A stretch of DNA of 64,000 nucleotides from assembly GCF_003201105.1 (NCBI RefSeq), contig NZ_QICJ01000013.1:1-64000 (forward strand), given 5' to 3'. This DNA is from Dyella sp. AtDHG13. Lineage in GTDB: Bacteria > Pseudomonadota > Gammaproteobacteria > Xanthomonadales > Rhodanobacteraceae. This document shows positions 1 through 7,508 of this stretch, one piece after another. Made by a program: the position numbers and the translations under genes. Position 1 is the first letter of the stretch. The number at the start of each line of letters is the position of its first letter. The notes beneath the pieces were generated by a model, which had not been told where the DNA came from, did not search any database, and saw nothing but the letters and a program-made list of their open reading frames with translations.

Positions 1-2
1 AC

Positions 3-200
3 CCGCAAACCACGGCGCTCCGCGTGCTCACGTACCTGCGTGATCGCCTGGAACAGCGTGAATGGCTGGTCATCACGGGCATGCCGGGCGAACCCGTCGA
101 GTCGTTGACGAGTGAAGTGTCGGCGGCGCTCGATGTTGCCGTGCACTGCATCGAGCTATCCGCTGGCGCGCCATCCCAACGGTGCGTCGTAGCCGCTTAA
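3..200 (+). CDS. C-terminal part of an unrecognised protein (5' end outside window)
   Basis: An open frame enters from the left edge in frame 3 and ends at TAA 198-200, giving the last 65 residues of a protein. The visible part reads like a folded soluble domain with alternating helix and strand (LRDRLEQREWLVITGMPGE) and no membrane segment. I do not recognise a family. It lies 148 bp upstream of the HigA-like gene on the same strand, and it does not resemble a HigB toxin. Other frames across this stretch have stops, which supports this one. Confidence 0.5.
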   Translation, partial: PQTTALRVLTYLRDRLEQREWLVITGMPGEPVESLTSEVSAALDVAVHCIELSAGAPSQRCVVAA

Positions 201-348
201 ACCCCGTCCGTTGATCGTCCCGTGGCGCATCGGCTCACGGGTCGATGCGCCACACCTCAGGGCGGTCACGGGCGGGGCTAAGGATTCCCTTACATGTGAC
301 GACGCGAACCCTGCGTCGGTGTTTCCCTGTGCCTGACAGGAGTTCACC

Positions 349-660
349 ATGACGGCCATCCGCCTCGATCCCCAGTTCCAGCTGGACCCCACGCAGCGCC
401 TGCGTTCGCCGGGCGACGTGCTGCGCGACGACTACATGCTTCCCGCCGCCATGACGGCCACCGAACTCGCGCGCCGCACCGGCCTGCCGCTGCGTCAGGT
501 TCGCCGCGTCATCCACGGCGAACCCATCGATGCGGAATGCGCCATCCGCTTCGCGGCCGTGTTCCGCACGACCGCGCTGTACTGGATGGTGTTGCAGGTG
601 GAGTTCGACATGGCGCGCGAGCGGCGCAGGCACCTGCCCGGCGGCTTGGGTGTGCGGTAA
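349..660 (+). CDS. HigA-like antitoxin / XRE-family DNA-binding protein
   Basis: A 103-residue protein matching the HigA addiction-module antitoxin pattern. It opens with a spacer, then PGDVLRDDYM, a helix-turn-helix (TELARRTGLPLRQVRRVIHG, about residues 37-56), the family's acidic turn with paired alanines, and the closing FRTTALYWMVLQVEFDM. HigA proteins bind their own promoter and neutralise the HigB RNase. The ribosome-binding site AGGAG lies 7 nt before the ATG. No HigB-like ORF is visible on either side, so this is an orphan antitoxin or a standalone regulator. A REP pair follows immediately. Confidence 0.8.
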   Translation: MTAIRLDPQFQLDPTQRLRSPGDVLRDDYMLPAAMTATELARRTGLPLRQVRRVIHGEPIDAECAIRFAAVFRTTALYWMVLQVEFDMARERRRHLPGGLGVR

Positions 661-668
661 GCCATGAC

Positions 669-801
669 GTAGCCCGGATGAAGCCGAAGGCGGAATCCGG
701 GAATGCACGGCTCATCAAAGCCCGAACGTTCAAACCACGCGCCACTTCATCGACGTCAATACCGTGAACCCGGATTCCGCCTTCGGCTTCATCCGGGCTA
801 C
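669..801. repeat. REP-like pair, perfect 33-bp inverted repeat
   Basis: Positions 669-701 (beginning GTAGCCCGGATGAAGCC) and 769-801 are perfect reverse complements of 33 nt separated by 67 nt. Variants of the same unit recur at about 45.3, 46.1 and 51.7 kb. Each has the core GTAGCCCGGATGA...CCGGG. This is the architecture of bacterial REP/BIME elements. Confidence 0.85.
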
Positions 802-818
802 GGGAGGCTACGCGAGGT

Positions 819-850
819 GTCTCCGTCCTCGTGTGGTCGAGGACGGAGAC
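819..850 (-). terminator. Stem-loop downstream of the GH76 gene
   Basis: A perfect 13-bp stem (819-831 with 838-850) around a 6-nt loop ends 8 nt beyond the GH76 stop codon. There is no clear T-run on the minus strand, so it is either a weak intrinsic terminator or an mRNA 3'-end stabiliser. Confidence 0.55.
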
Positions 851-857
851 GATGGGT

Positions 858-2762
858 TTATTCCACGATGGCGGCCTTGACGTGGTACACGCGTCCGCCC
901 CAGCCGTCATTGGGGAAGGCGTCCGACACCTTCACGTAGACCGGTCGCGCGCCATTGCTGGCGGGGCCGAGGTAGGGCGTCAGGTCGATGGTGCGGTCGG
1001 CCTTGTTGGAGCCATCGGTGAGCGGCTGCGCCTGTTGCAGTACGGTGGTCCAGTTCGCGTTGTCGTTGCTGACCTGCACGAGGAATTCGTTGTCGATAGT
1101 CAGTGTGACTTGCGCGGAGCTGGTGTCGGCCGGCAGCGGGAACCGGTAGGTGAAGTGCGCGCTGCCGTCGGCGAAGCGGTTCTGCACGCCGTTGCTCTGT
1201 GAGCCATCGGGATCGAACAGCCACGGTGTTTCGTTGATGGTGCCGGTATCGAAGTCGATGCTGTGCGCGATCAGCACATCGGCCTGGGTGGTGAAGCTCA
1301 AGCCTGCCGCCGCCAGGTTGGCGGTGAGCATGTGATGCCCATCCGTCGCGGCGCTCGGCACGGTGAGTTGCAGCGGCAGCCTGTCGCTGGCCGGCACGGC
1401 GTTGCCATGCGGCAGCAGGCGCATCATCGTGGCGCGCGGGGTGACGTTCCAGCCGGCGTGTGCGTCGATGCTGGTACGCACCTGCAACGGGAAGAAGCCA
1501 GTGGCCGAGGCGTTGAGGTCGATGGCGATGGTGGTGGGCCCTGAGGCGGACGGCATCACCACCGGTTGCGCCGGCGACATGGTCGCGGCCAGCGATTCCT
1601 GTGGCGTCAACGTCGGCACGTCGCCGATCAGGGCGCTCATGGCGCTGGCCTGCGTGCGCCAGTCGAACACGTTGGGGTTGCTTGTACTCGTGGCGCCGGA
1701 CCAACGGGTGCCGAGCCGGCCGGCGGCGTCGCGGTCGTTGTTCCAGATGCCTTGCGCTTGCTGGTCGAGGAAGGCCGCGTACTGGCTGTCGTGCGTGGTG
1801 TCGACCAGGTCGGTCCAATAGCGCATGAAGATGCCCTTGAACTGCTTGGCGTTGTCGTCGCAGGTCTGGTTGGTGGCATCGCAGGTTTCGGTGAGCACGC
1901 CGTTGCTCACCAGCGCGTTCGGTCCGATGGCGGCATCGGCCAGTCGGCGCACAGTGGCGAGAATCTGCGGGTCACGCGTGGCGCGCCACAGTTCCAGTCC
2001 CGCGCCGATCGCCAGGCCCTGGTTGTAGCTCCACACGTTCTGGCCGTTGTTGGCGCAGGTGTCGGTGAGCCCATCGTTCACCAGGCCATTGGCGTTGATC
2101 ATGCCGCTGCCCTGGAACCACGCCCACGCCGTGCGCGAGCGGGCCAGCCACTGCTGGTCGCCGGGAATGCGGTTGTGCAGTTCGGCGGTAAGCCGTATCC
2201 ACAAGCCGTTGGTCACGGCGTTCTTGTAGGTGCGCTCGGCGTTCCACCACACGCCGCCGCCGCAGGTGCTGGTGTCCCAGTAGCCGTTGACGTAGTTGGC
2301 GATGGTCACCGCCATGTTGAGGTACTTCGGGTCCTGGGTCAGGTCATAGGCCTGCACCCAGGTCAGGCCCCACCACTCGGTATCGTCGATGGCGCGGCTG
2401 GTGAAGTTGCCGAGCAGCGGATCGCCCGACAACACGCCGCCGGGAAACACGCCCTTGTCCTTTTCGAAGGTGTTGTCCAGCTGGCCGACGTAGCGGCGGT
2501 CGCCGGTGCGTTGCATGTAGTCGCCGATGGTCTGCAGGGCCACGGCGGAGTTCCACCAGCTGGATGGAAACCAGGCCTTGTTCGGGTCGTAAGAACTCAT
2601 CAACACATCCGCCGCCACCCGGGCACGGGCAACGGCGGTCGGGCCGTCGTTGTGCGGGTTGGCGGCTTGCGCGGCGGCCGTGGAAGGAAAGGCCGCCACG
2701 GCCATCAGGCTGGCGGCGGCCAGCAATGTCCGGACTCGTATGCGTACGGCTTCGAGATTCAT
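858..2762 (-). CDS. Secreted glycoside hydrolase family 76 protein (alpha-1,6-mannanase-like)
   Basis: A 634-residue protein with a signal peptide ending near residue 32 (SLMAVAAFPSTAAAQA). The following roughly 350 residues carry GH76 hallmarks: the AIDDTEWWGLTW segment near residues 124-135 with the paired catalytic aspartates, and repeated Trp-rich helices of an (alpha/alpha)6 barrel. Family members cleave alpha-1,6-mannan, for example the backbone of fungal cell-wall mannan. The C-terminal 250 residues look like beta-sandwich modules, possibly carbohydrate-binding. It stands alone, with GGAGCG upstream of the ATG. A palindrome at 2961-2978 could be an operator. Natural substrate and exact specificity are inferred from family only. 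Confidence 0.85.
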   Translation of the reverse strand: MNLEAVRIRVRTLLAAASLMAVAAFPSTAAAQAANPHNDGPTAVARARVAADVLMSSYDPNKAWFPSSWWNSAVALQTIGDYMQRTGDRRYVGQLDNTFEKDKGVFPGGVLSGDPLLGNFTSRAIDDTEWWGLTWVQAYDLTQDPKYLNMAVTIANYVNGYWDTSTCGGGVWWNAERTYKNAVTNGLWIRLTAELHNRIPGDQQWLARSRTAWAWFQGSGMINANGLVNDGLTDTCANNGQNVWSYNQGLAIGAGLELWRATRDPQILATVRRLADAAIGPNALVSNGVLTETCDATNQTCDDNAKQFKGIFMRYWTDLVDTTHDSQYAAFLDQQAQGIWNNDRDAAGRLGTRWSGATSTSNPNVFDWRTQASAMSALIGDVPTLTPQESLAATMSPAQPVVMPSASGPTTIAIDLNASATGFFPLQVRTSIDAHAGWNVTPRATMMRLLPHGNAVPASDRLPLQLTVPSAATDGHHMLTANLAAAGLSFTTQADVLIAHSIDFDTGTINETPWLFDPDGSQSNGVQNRFADGSAHFTYRFPLPADTSSAQVTLTIDNEFLVQVSNDNANWTTVLQQAQPLTDGSNKADRTIDLTPYLGPASNGARPVYVKVSDAFPNDGWGGRVYHVKAAIVE

Positions 2763-3183
2763 GATCAGAAGCGCTCCAGTCGGATACCCACAAAGGGAAT
2801 GAGGGCGGCGTTGCCCTCAAGCGTCCAGCGCCGGACCGTGGGCGGTGATCCGGCTTGGAAACGTGCATCCATTGGGCCGTTTAGACGGCCATGTCCCGCG
2901 TTCGCACCGGCACGGCACACCCCTGCGCTTGCCGCCGCGCCACTGCGAATCCAGAATTTCAATCGATCTAAATTGATTCCCTAAAAAAGGGCCATGACGC
3001 GATGACCCCGTGAACAGATGTTTGGCGAAGGATGCCTGCGCGGGACTGTAGCGCGCTTTGCCATCCGGAAGCTTGTTGCATTGCGGAAGGGCGCCATGGG
3101 CTTGCCGCACGGCCGCTACACGAAAGGCGCGATGCGTTCGTGCGTTGAACGCATGCGCGCCTTGCGTGTTTCGCGGCGACGAT
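2763..3183. other. Intergenic region upstream of the GH76 gene
   Basis: About 420 bp with no convincing gene. It should hold the GH76 promoter. The only distinct element I see is the AT-rich imperfect palindrome AATCGATCTAAATTGATT at 2961-2978. Confidence 0.5.
2961..2978. promoter_or_regulatory. Possible operator palindrome upstream of GH76
   Basis: AATCGATCTAAATTGATT is a near-palindrome in an otherwise GC-rich region, about 200 bp upstream of the GH76 start. It could bind a LacI- or LysR-type regulator, but no such gene is adjacent. This is inference from symmetry only. Confidence 0.25.
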
Positions 3184-3642
3184 TCAATCCGTGCGTTGCG
3201 CGCTCTGCTCGAAGCGCTCGATCTTGTCCAGGATGCGGCGCAGATGCGCCAGATCCGTGTTCGAGAGTTGCTGCACGGCAGGCGGTGCGTCGTCGCGCAC
3301 CGTGCGATGCATCAGGTCCACGAGTTTGCGCCCCGCAGGCGTCAGTGACACCAGCTTCGCGCGCCGGCTGTCCGGATGCGGCTGGCGTTGCACCAGGCCG
3401 CGTTCTTCCAGATCGTTCACGGCAACCGTGGTGGCGGGGGCATCGCTGTCCGTCATGTCGGCCAGCTGTTTCAGGGTAACGGGCGCATCCAGCAACCGCT
3501 TCAACACGCGCACGCGGCTGAAGGGCAGGCCGGTGGCTTCGCTGACCTTGCGGCGCCACTCGCCACGCGTTTCCCACACCAGGCTCACCAGCGCCTGCCA
3601 GATCAGGTCGGCTTCGCTGCCGCTTGTCGGGTGCCGGGTCAT
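3184..3642 (-). CDS. MarR-family transcriptional regulator
   Basis: A 152-residue winged-helix regulator. It has an N-terminal dimerisation helix, a winged HTH at about residues 45-105 (LKQLADMTDSDAPATTVAVNDLE recognition region), the wing signature DSRRAKLVSLTPAGRKL, and a C-terminal dimer helix. The ATG (3642-3640) overlaps the TGA of the exporter gene (3641-3639), so the two are translationally coupled. The likely role is repression of this efflux operon, relieved by a small aromatic ligand. The triple half-site over the exporter promoter is the probable binding site. Confidence 0.9.
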   Translation of the reverse strand: MTRHPTSGSEADLIWQALVSLVWETRGEWRRKVSEATGLPFSRVRVLKRLLDAPVTLKQLADMTDSDAPATTVAVNDLEERGLVQRQPHPDSRRAKLVSLTPAGRKLVDLMHRTVRDDAPPAVQQLSNTDLAHLRRILDKIERFEQSAQRTD

Positions 3643-5081
3643 GCCGGTGCTCCGGTGGGTGCTTCTTCCAGCAGATGCGCGGCATGGCGCGTGGTGTCGC
3701 GCGCCCAGCCGGTGTTGGACAACCATGCCAGCAGCAAAATGGTAACGCCGCCGCCCGTCATCAACCACCAGAACGGATGCGAGGCTTGGGCAAACCCATC
3801 GTGCATGTGCGTGCCCACGATGGTGCCGGCCAGCGCGACGCCGAGCGAGGCGCCGATCTGCCGGCTGGTCGAGGCCACCGCCGCGGCAAGGCCGGCCTGC
3901 GCCTTGGGCATGCCCGACACGGCGGTGTTGGTGATGGGCGCGTTGACCATGCCAAAGCCGATGCCGAAGATCACATAGGTCAGCAGCAGCAACGGCAGCG
4001 GCGTGGTGGCGGTGAGCTGCGTCATGATCAACGCGCTGACGATGGTGGCCGTGCCGGCGGCCAGCAGTGAAGGGCGCGTGCCGTATGCGCCCACCAGCCG
4101 CCCGGAGAACGGCGAGCAAAGAATGGTCGCCAGCGCGAGCGGCAAGGTGCACAGGCCCGTATGGAAGGCCGAAAGGCCGCGCACGCCCTGCAGGTACAAA
4201 GCGTTGAGAAACAGAAAGCCGGAGAACGCCGAGAAGCTGCATACGGCGATCAGCGTGGCGCTGCTGAACGGCGCGCTGCGAAAGAAGCGCACGTCGATCA
4301 GGGGCTCGTGGCGCCGCGGCTCGTAGACAAGCAAGGCCACCAGCGCCAGCGCGGCAGCGGCGAACAGGCCGACGATGGTCGTCGAACCCCAGCCCGCGTG
4401 TGGGCCTTCAATCACCGCATAGGTCACCGTAGCCAGGATGGTGAACACCAGCAGCTGGCCGATGGGATCCACGCGGCGCGGCTTCGGCGCGCGCGATTCG
4501 GGAATGTAGCGCGCCGCCAGCAGCATGGCCGCCGCGCCCACCGGCAGGTTGACCCAGAAGATGGAACGCCAGCCGATGCTCTGCGTGAGCGCGCCGCCGA
4601 TCACTGGCCCCAGCGCCATCGATATACCGGCCACCGCGCCCCAGATGCCGATGGCGCGGGCGCGTTCCTTCGGCTCATGGAAGGTGTTGGCGATGATCGA
4701 CATCGCGACCGGGTTGAGCATGGTCGCGCCCAGCGCCTGCACCACGCGGAAGGCGGACAACCCGTGAATGTTCGGCGCAACGCTGCACAGCAGCGAGCCC
4801 AGCATGAACAGCGCCATGCCCGACTGGAAAACGCGGCGGCGTCCGAAGCGATCCGCCATGGAACCGGCCAGCATCAGCAGGCTCGCCACCACCATGGTGT
4901 ACGCGTCGATCACCCACTGCAGCCCCGATATCGATGCGCCCAGGTCCTGCCGGATGGCGGGCAGCGCGACGTTCACGATGGTGGCATCCATCGCGACCAT
5001 CAGCAGGCTGAGGCAGCAGATGGCGAGGATAAGGTTGGGGTGGGCCGGTGCCCGGGCGGGCGCTTCAATAGTTGTATTCAT
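3639..5081 (-). CDS. MFS multidrug exporter, DHA2 (EmrB/QacA) type
   Basis: A 480-residue protein with about 14 hydrophobic segments. It has the MFS motif A region (LMLAGSMADRFGRRRVFQ, near residue 70) and the DHA2-type TM1 with ALPAIRQDLGAS, as in EmrB/QacA drug-proton antiporters. I chose the ATG at 5081 (MNTTIEAP) because the upstream alternative at 5102 lies inside the operator half-sites. With this start the transcript would be nearly leaderless. The gene is first in an operon with marR and follows the FAD monooxygenase in the same direction by about 30 bp. The substrate cannot be told from sequence. Confidence 0.9.
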   Translation of the reverse strand: MNTTIEAPARAPAHPNLILAICCLSLLMVAMDATIVNVALPAIRQDLGASISGLQWVIDAYTMVVASLLMLAGSMADRFGRRRVFQSGMALFMLGSLLCSVAPNIHGLSAFRVVQALGATMLNPVAMSIIANTFHEPKERARAIGIWGAVAGISMALGPVIGGALTQSIGWRSIFWVNLPVGAAAMLLAARYIPESRAPKPRRVDPIGQLLVFTILATVTYAVIEGPHAGWGSTTIVGLFAAAALALVALLVYEPRRHEPLIDVRFFRSAPFSSATLIAVCSFSAFSGFLFLNALYLQGVRGLSAFHTGLCTLPLALATILCSPFSGRLVGAYGTRPSLLAAGTATIVSALIMTQLTATTPLPLLLLTYVIFGIGFGMVNAPITNTAVSGMPKAQAGLAAAVASTSRQIGASLGVALAGTIVGTHMHDGFAQASHPFWWLMTGGGVTILLLAWLSNTGWARDTTRHAAHLLEEAPTGAPA

Positions 5082-5116
5082 GCAACTATTGTGTAATGAC
5101 AACTATTTGGCGTCAA
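5067..5116 (-). promoter_or_regulatory. Promoter and triple half-site operator of the MFS-marR operon
   Basis: Half-site AATAGTTG at 5067-5074 is a perfect inverted copy of CAACTATT at 5083-5090, and CAACTATT recurs at 5100-5107, a 17-bp step. On the minus strand a -35-like TTGACG (5116-5111) and a -10-like CACAAT, 17 bp apart, overlap these half-sites, and the first half-site extends past the ATG. Spacing and symmetry suit MarR dimers binding on adjacent faces and blocking both promoter and initiation. Sites and symmetry are seen directly. Binding is inferred. Confidence 0.6.
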
Positions 5117-6639
5117 CTGGCCAGCGCGGGTGCATGAGCCGGCATGGGTTCGCCGAACCATCGCAGCGCCACTTGCGACGCCTCGTTGGGGTCGGGCCTG
5201 TCTTGCGTGGCCCACGCCACGAGTCCGTCGGGGCGAACGAGCAGGGCGCTCAGGCCGAGCGTGTCCGCCGCACCGCTTGCGACATAGGCGAGTCGATCTT
5301 CCCAGCGGCCGGCCAACTGGCGCAGCGATGCGTTGTCGCCAAAGTCCAGCAGCAGGCCCTTGCCCGTCCGGAGCCGTTCGCCGGGCCGGGTTCCGTCGCT
5401 CAGTGCGAAGTCGGGCACGCTGCATCCCACCAGTGGATGGCCTTCGCCCAGATCGTGCCGCAGTCGAACGCCCCATACGCGTCCGGCGATGTAAGTGGCG
5501 CCGTCGGTGGTGTCGATCAGGTCGCGGATGATCGCCTCCAGCGCACGCGAACTCGGGCTCGGCCGCATCAGCGCCACTTGCGCGCGCGACCAGTCGAGCA
5601 CTTGCGCAGCGATGGGCATGCGTTCGCTCTCGTAGGTGTCGAGCAGGTCGTCGGGCGCATCGCCCCGCAGCGTGGCGGCAAGTTTCCAGCCCAGGTTCAT
5701 GGCGTCACCGATGCCAAGGTTCAGGCCCTGGCCGCCCAGGGGCGAATGCACGTGGGCGGCGTCGCCGGCGAGCAGTACGCGTCCGCGCCGATACGTGGTG
5801 GCCTGGTAGGCGCGATCGGTCCAGGTGGTGGCCAGCCGCAGTGCGGTGAGGGTGACGTGCGTGCCGGCGATGCGGCGCAGCACGCGCTGCACGTGTTCGA
5901 GCGTGATCGGCTGCGTGCGATGGAAGATGCCGCCGTCGAAGTCGACCATCGCTATCGTGCCCGGTCGCGCATAGGTATACATGCCGGTCGGCGTGTAATG
6001 GCGGCCCAGGCGGAGCATGTCCGGCTCGGCGAGTTCGGCGTCGATGGAATAACCGGTGAACTCCGGTTCCGTGCCGCTGAATTCGAAGCCGCACGCCTTG
6101 CGCACCGTGCTGCGTCCGCCATCGCAGCCCACCAGCCAGCGCGCATGAACGTGCCCGTCGGTGGTGCGTATGCTCACGGCGTCGTTCGACTGTTCAACGC
6201 CTTCCACCCCCACGCCGCGCCGGATATCGGCGCCCATCGCGACAGCGCGGGCAGCGAGCATGGACTCCAGCGATTCCAGCTCGACCGCCATGCTCGTATC
6301 GGCGGGCCCGGGCAGGCGATACGGCCACGCCGAGGCGTCGACCTGGTCGAGATGGAACGGCATGCCGGCAAAGTGGCCGCCGGGCCGGCGCGCTTGATGG
6401 GCCCAATGCGGGGCCGCTGGGCCTTGCGCTGCGGCGACGTCGTTCAACAGGCCACGGCGATGCAAGGCCTCCAGCGTGGGCACCGACAGCCCGCGCATGC
6501 CGAAGGGCAGGCGCTTCAAGGGCGCATGGGGATCGGCCGCCTGTTCCAGCACCAGCACGGAAACGCCGGCCAGGCGTAGTTCGCAGGCCAGGAACAGGCC
6601 AACCGGACCCGCGCCGGCAATGGCGACATCATGGATCAT
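5113..6639 (-). CDS. FAD-dependent aromatic-ring monooxygenase (PheA/TfdB/MhpA family)
   Basis: A 508-residue class A flavoprotein monooxygenase. The N-terminal GAGPVG dinucleotide fold is at residues 9-14, the DG motif region CDGGRSTVRK is near 160, and the GD motif GDAAHVHSPLGGQGLNLG is near 285. A thioredoxin-like C-terminal domain ends the protein. These enzymes hydroxylate phenolic or polyketide rings using NAD(P)H and O2. The start at 6639 is preceded by GAGGAG at good spacing; the longer frame upstream lacks one. It is divergent from a TetR gene that probably controls it. The substrate is unknown. Confidence 0.88.
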   Translation of the reverse strand: MIHDVAIAGAGPVGLFLACELRLAGVSVLVLEQAADPHAPLKRLPFGMRGLSVPTLEALHRRGLLNDVAAAQGPAAPHWAHQARRPGGHFAGMPFHLDQVDASAWPYRLPGPADTSMAVELESLESMLAARAVAMGADIRRGVGVEGVEQSNDAVSIRTTDGHVHARWLVGCDGGRSTVRKACGFEFSGTEPEFTGYSIDAELAEPDMLRLGRHYTPTGMYTYARPGTIAMVDFDGGIFHRTQPITLEHVQRVLRRIAGTHVTLTALRLATTWTDRAYQATTYRRGRVLLAGDAAHVHSPLGGQGLNLGIGDAMNLGWKLAATLRGDAPDDLLDTYESERMPIAAQVLDWSRAQVALMRPSPSSRALEAIIRDLIDTTDGATYIAGRVWGVRLRHDLGEGHPLVGCSVPDFALSDGTRPGERLRTGKGLLLDFGDNASLRQLAGRWEDRLAYVASGAADTLGLSALLVRPDGLVAWATQDRPDPNEASQVALRWFGEPMPAHAPALAS

Positions 6640-6694
6640 GGCAATCTCCTCAAACGGACGCCGCGCCGCCGGGAAGGGCTGCACGGCAAAAATC

Positions 6695-6710
6695 TTACAC
6701 TCAGTATAAT
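6695..6710 (+). promoter_or_regulatory. -10 box with overlapping TetR-type operator
   Basis: A perfect TATAAT at 6705-6710 lies 9 nt before the tetR ATG, implying a leaderless tetR message. TTACAC(6695-6700)-TCA-GTATAA(6704-6709) is a near-perfect palindrome covering the -10 box, the shape expected for autoregulation. The divergent monooxygenase gene starts 56 bp away and could share it. No convincing -35 box is seen. Confidence 0.5.
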
Positions 6711-6719
6711 ATTTTGGAT

Positions 6720-7358
6720 ATGAACCCCAGCAAGCCCGACCAGCCGGGACTCCGCGACCGCAAGAAGGCGGCGACACGCGAGGCGATCTCGGACGTCGCC
6801 ACGCGCCTGTTCGTCGAACACGGCTTCGACAACGTGTCCATCGACGACATCGCCCGCGAAGCGGACGTGTCCAGAAAAACCGTGTTCAACTACTTCGCGC
6901 GCAAGGAAGACCTGTTCTTCGACCGCGAGGATGACGCCAGGACATTGGTTCGCGAGGCGCTTGCCGTGCGCGGCGAGCAGCGGCCCATTCCCGCGTTTCA
7001 GGCGCTCATGCGTGCGTTGCTGGCGGCGCGGCATCCGCTGCTGCGCGTGACGCGGCGAACCGACCAGTTCTGGCGCACCGTGGCCGAGAGCCCGACGCTT
7101 ACCACGCGCGCGCGCGAACTGCAGGTGACGCTGGCCGATGACCTTGCTGTCATGCTGTGCGATGCCGTGGGCCAACCGCACGTCGACCCCGACGGCCGCC
7201 TCGCCGCCGCCATGCTGATGGACACGATGGTGGTCGCCTACGGCGCGGCGCTTCGCGCGTTTCGGGCGAAACAGAAGCCGGACGCGGTACTCATGAACGT
7301 GATGGAGCGCGGCTTCCGTGGCGTCGACGCCGCGCTTGCCGGTACGCCGTATGCGTGA
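6720..7358 (+). CDS. TetR/AcrR-family transcriptional regulator
   Basis: A 212-residue protein with a typical TetR N-terminal HTH at residues 14-60 (TREAISDVATRLFVEHGFDN, then VSRKTVFNYFARKEDLF) and a helical ligand-binding C-terminal part. I use the ATG at 6720 rather than the in-frame TTG at 6714. The gene is divergent from the FAD monooxygenase over an 80-bp gap that holds a palindrome. It probably represses both genes and responds to a substrate of the monooxygenase (inference). Confidence 0.9.
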   Translation: MNPSKPDQPGLRDRKKAATREAISDVATRLFVEHGFDNVSIDDIAREADVSRKTVFNYFARKEDLFFDREDDARTLVREALAVRGEQRPIPAFQALMRALLAARHPLLRVTRRTDQFWRTVAESPTLTTRARELQVTLADDLAVMLCDAVGQPHVDPDGRLAAAMLMDTMVVAYGAALRAFRAKQKPDAVLMNVMERGFRGVDAALAGTPYA

Positions 7359-7508
7359 TGCCGAGCCATCGGTTCACTCGTTGGCCTGATGCACGCAGTG
7401 CCGTGAAGCCGCCAAGGCGGCCTTGCGCCCGTCCGCTTCACCCCAGCATGGTCCCGCTCGCCCCATGATTCGCGTTCATCGCCAGGGAGGCGGCTACACT
7501 CGACCGCC

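Noticed and set aside
1566-2984. A 472-codon open frame on the plus strand
   Set aside because: It is antisense to the GH76 gene, which has clear domain motifs. Its translation is low-complexity and Arg/Val/Ala/Gly-rich, as expected of a shadow frame in GC-rich DNA.
3018-3479. Plus-strand ORF of 153 codons upstream of marR
   Set aside because: Arg/Cys/Pro-rich translation with no domain, overlapping marR in antisense.
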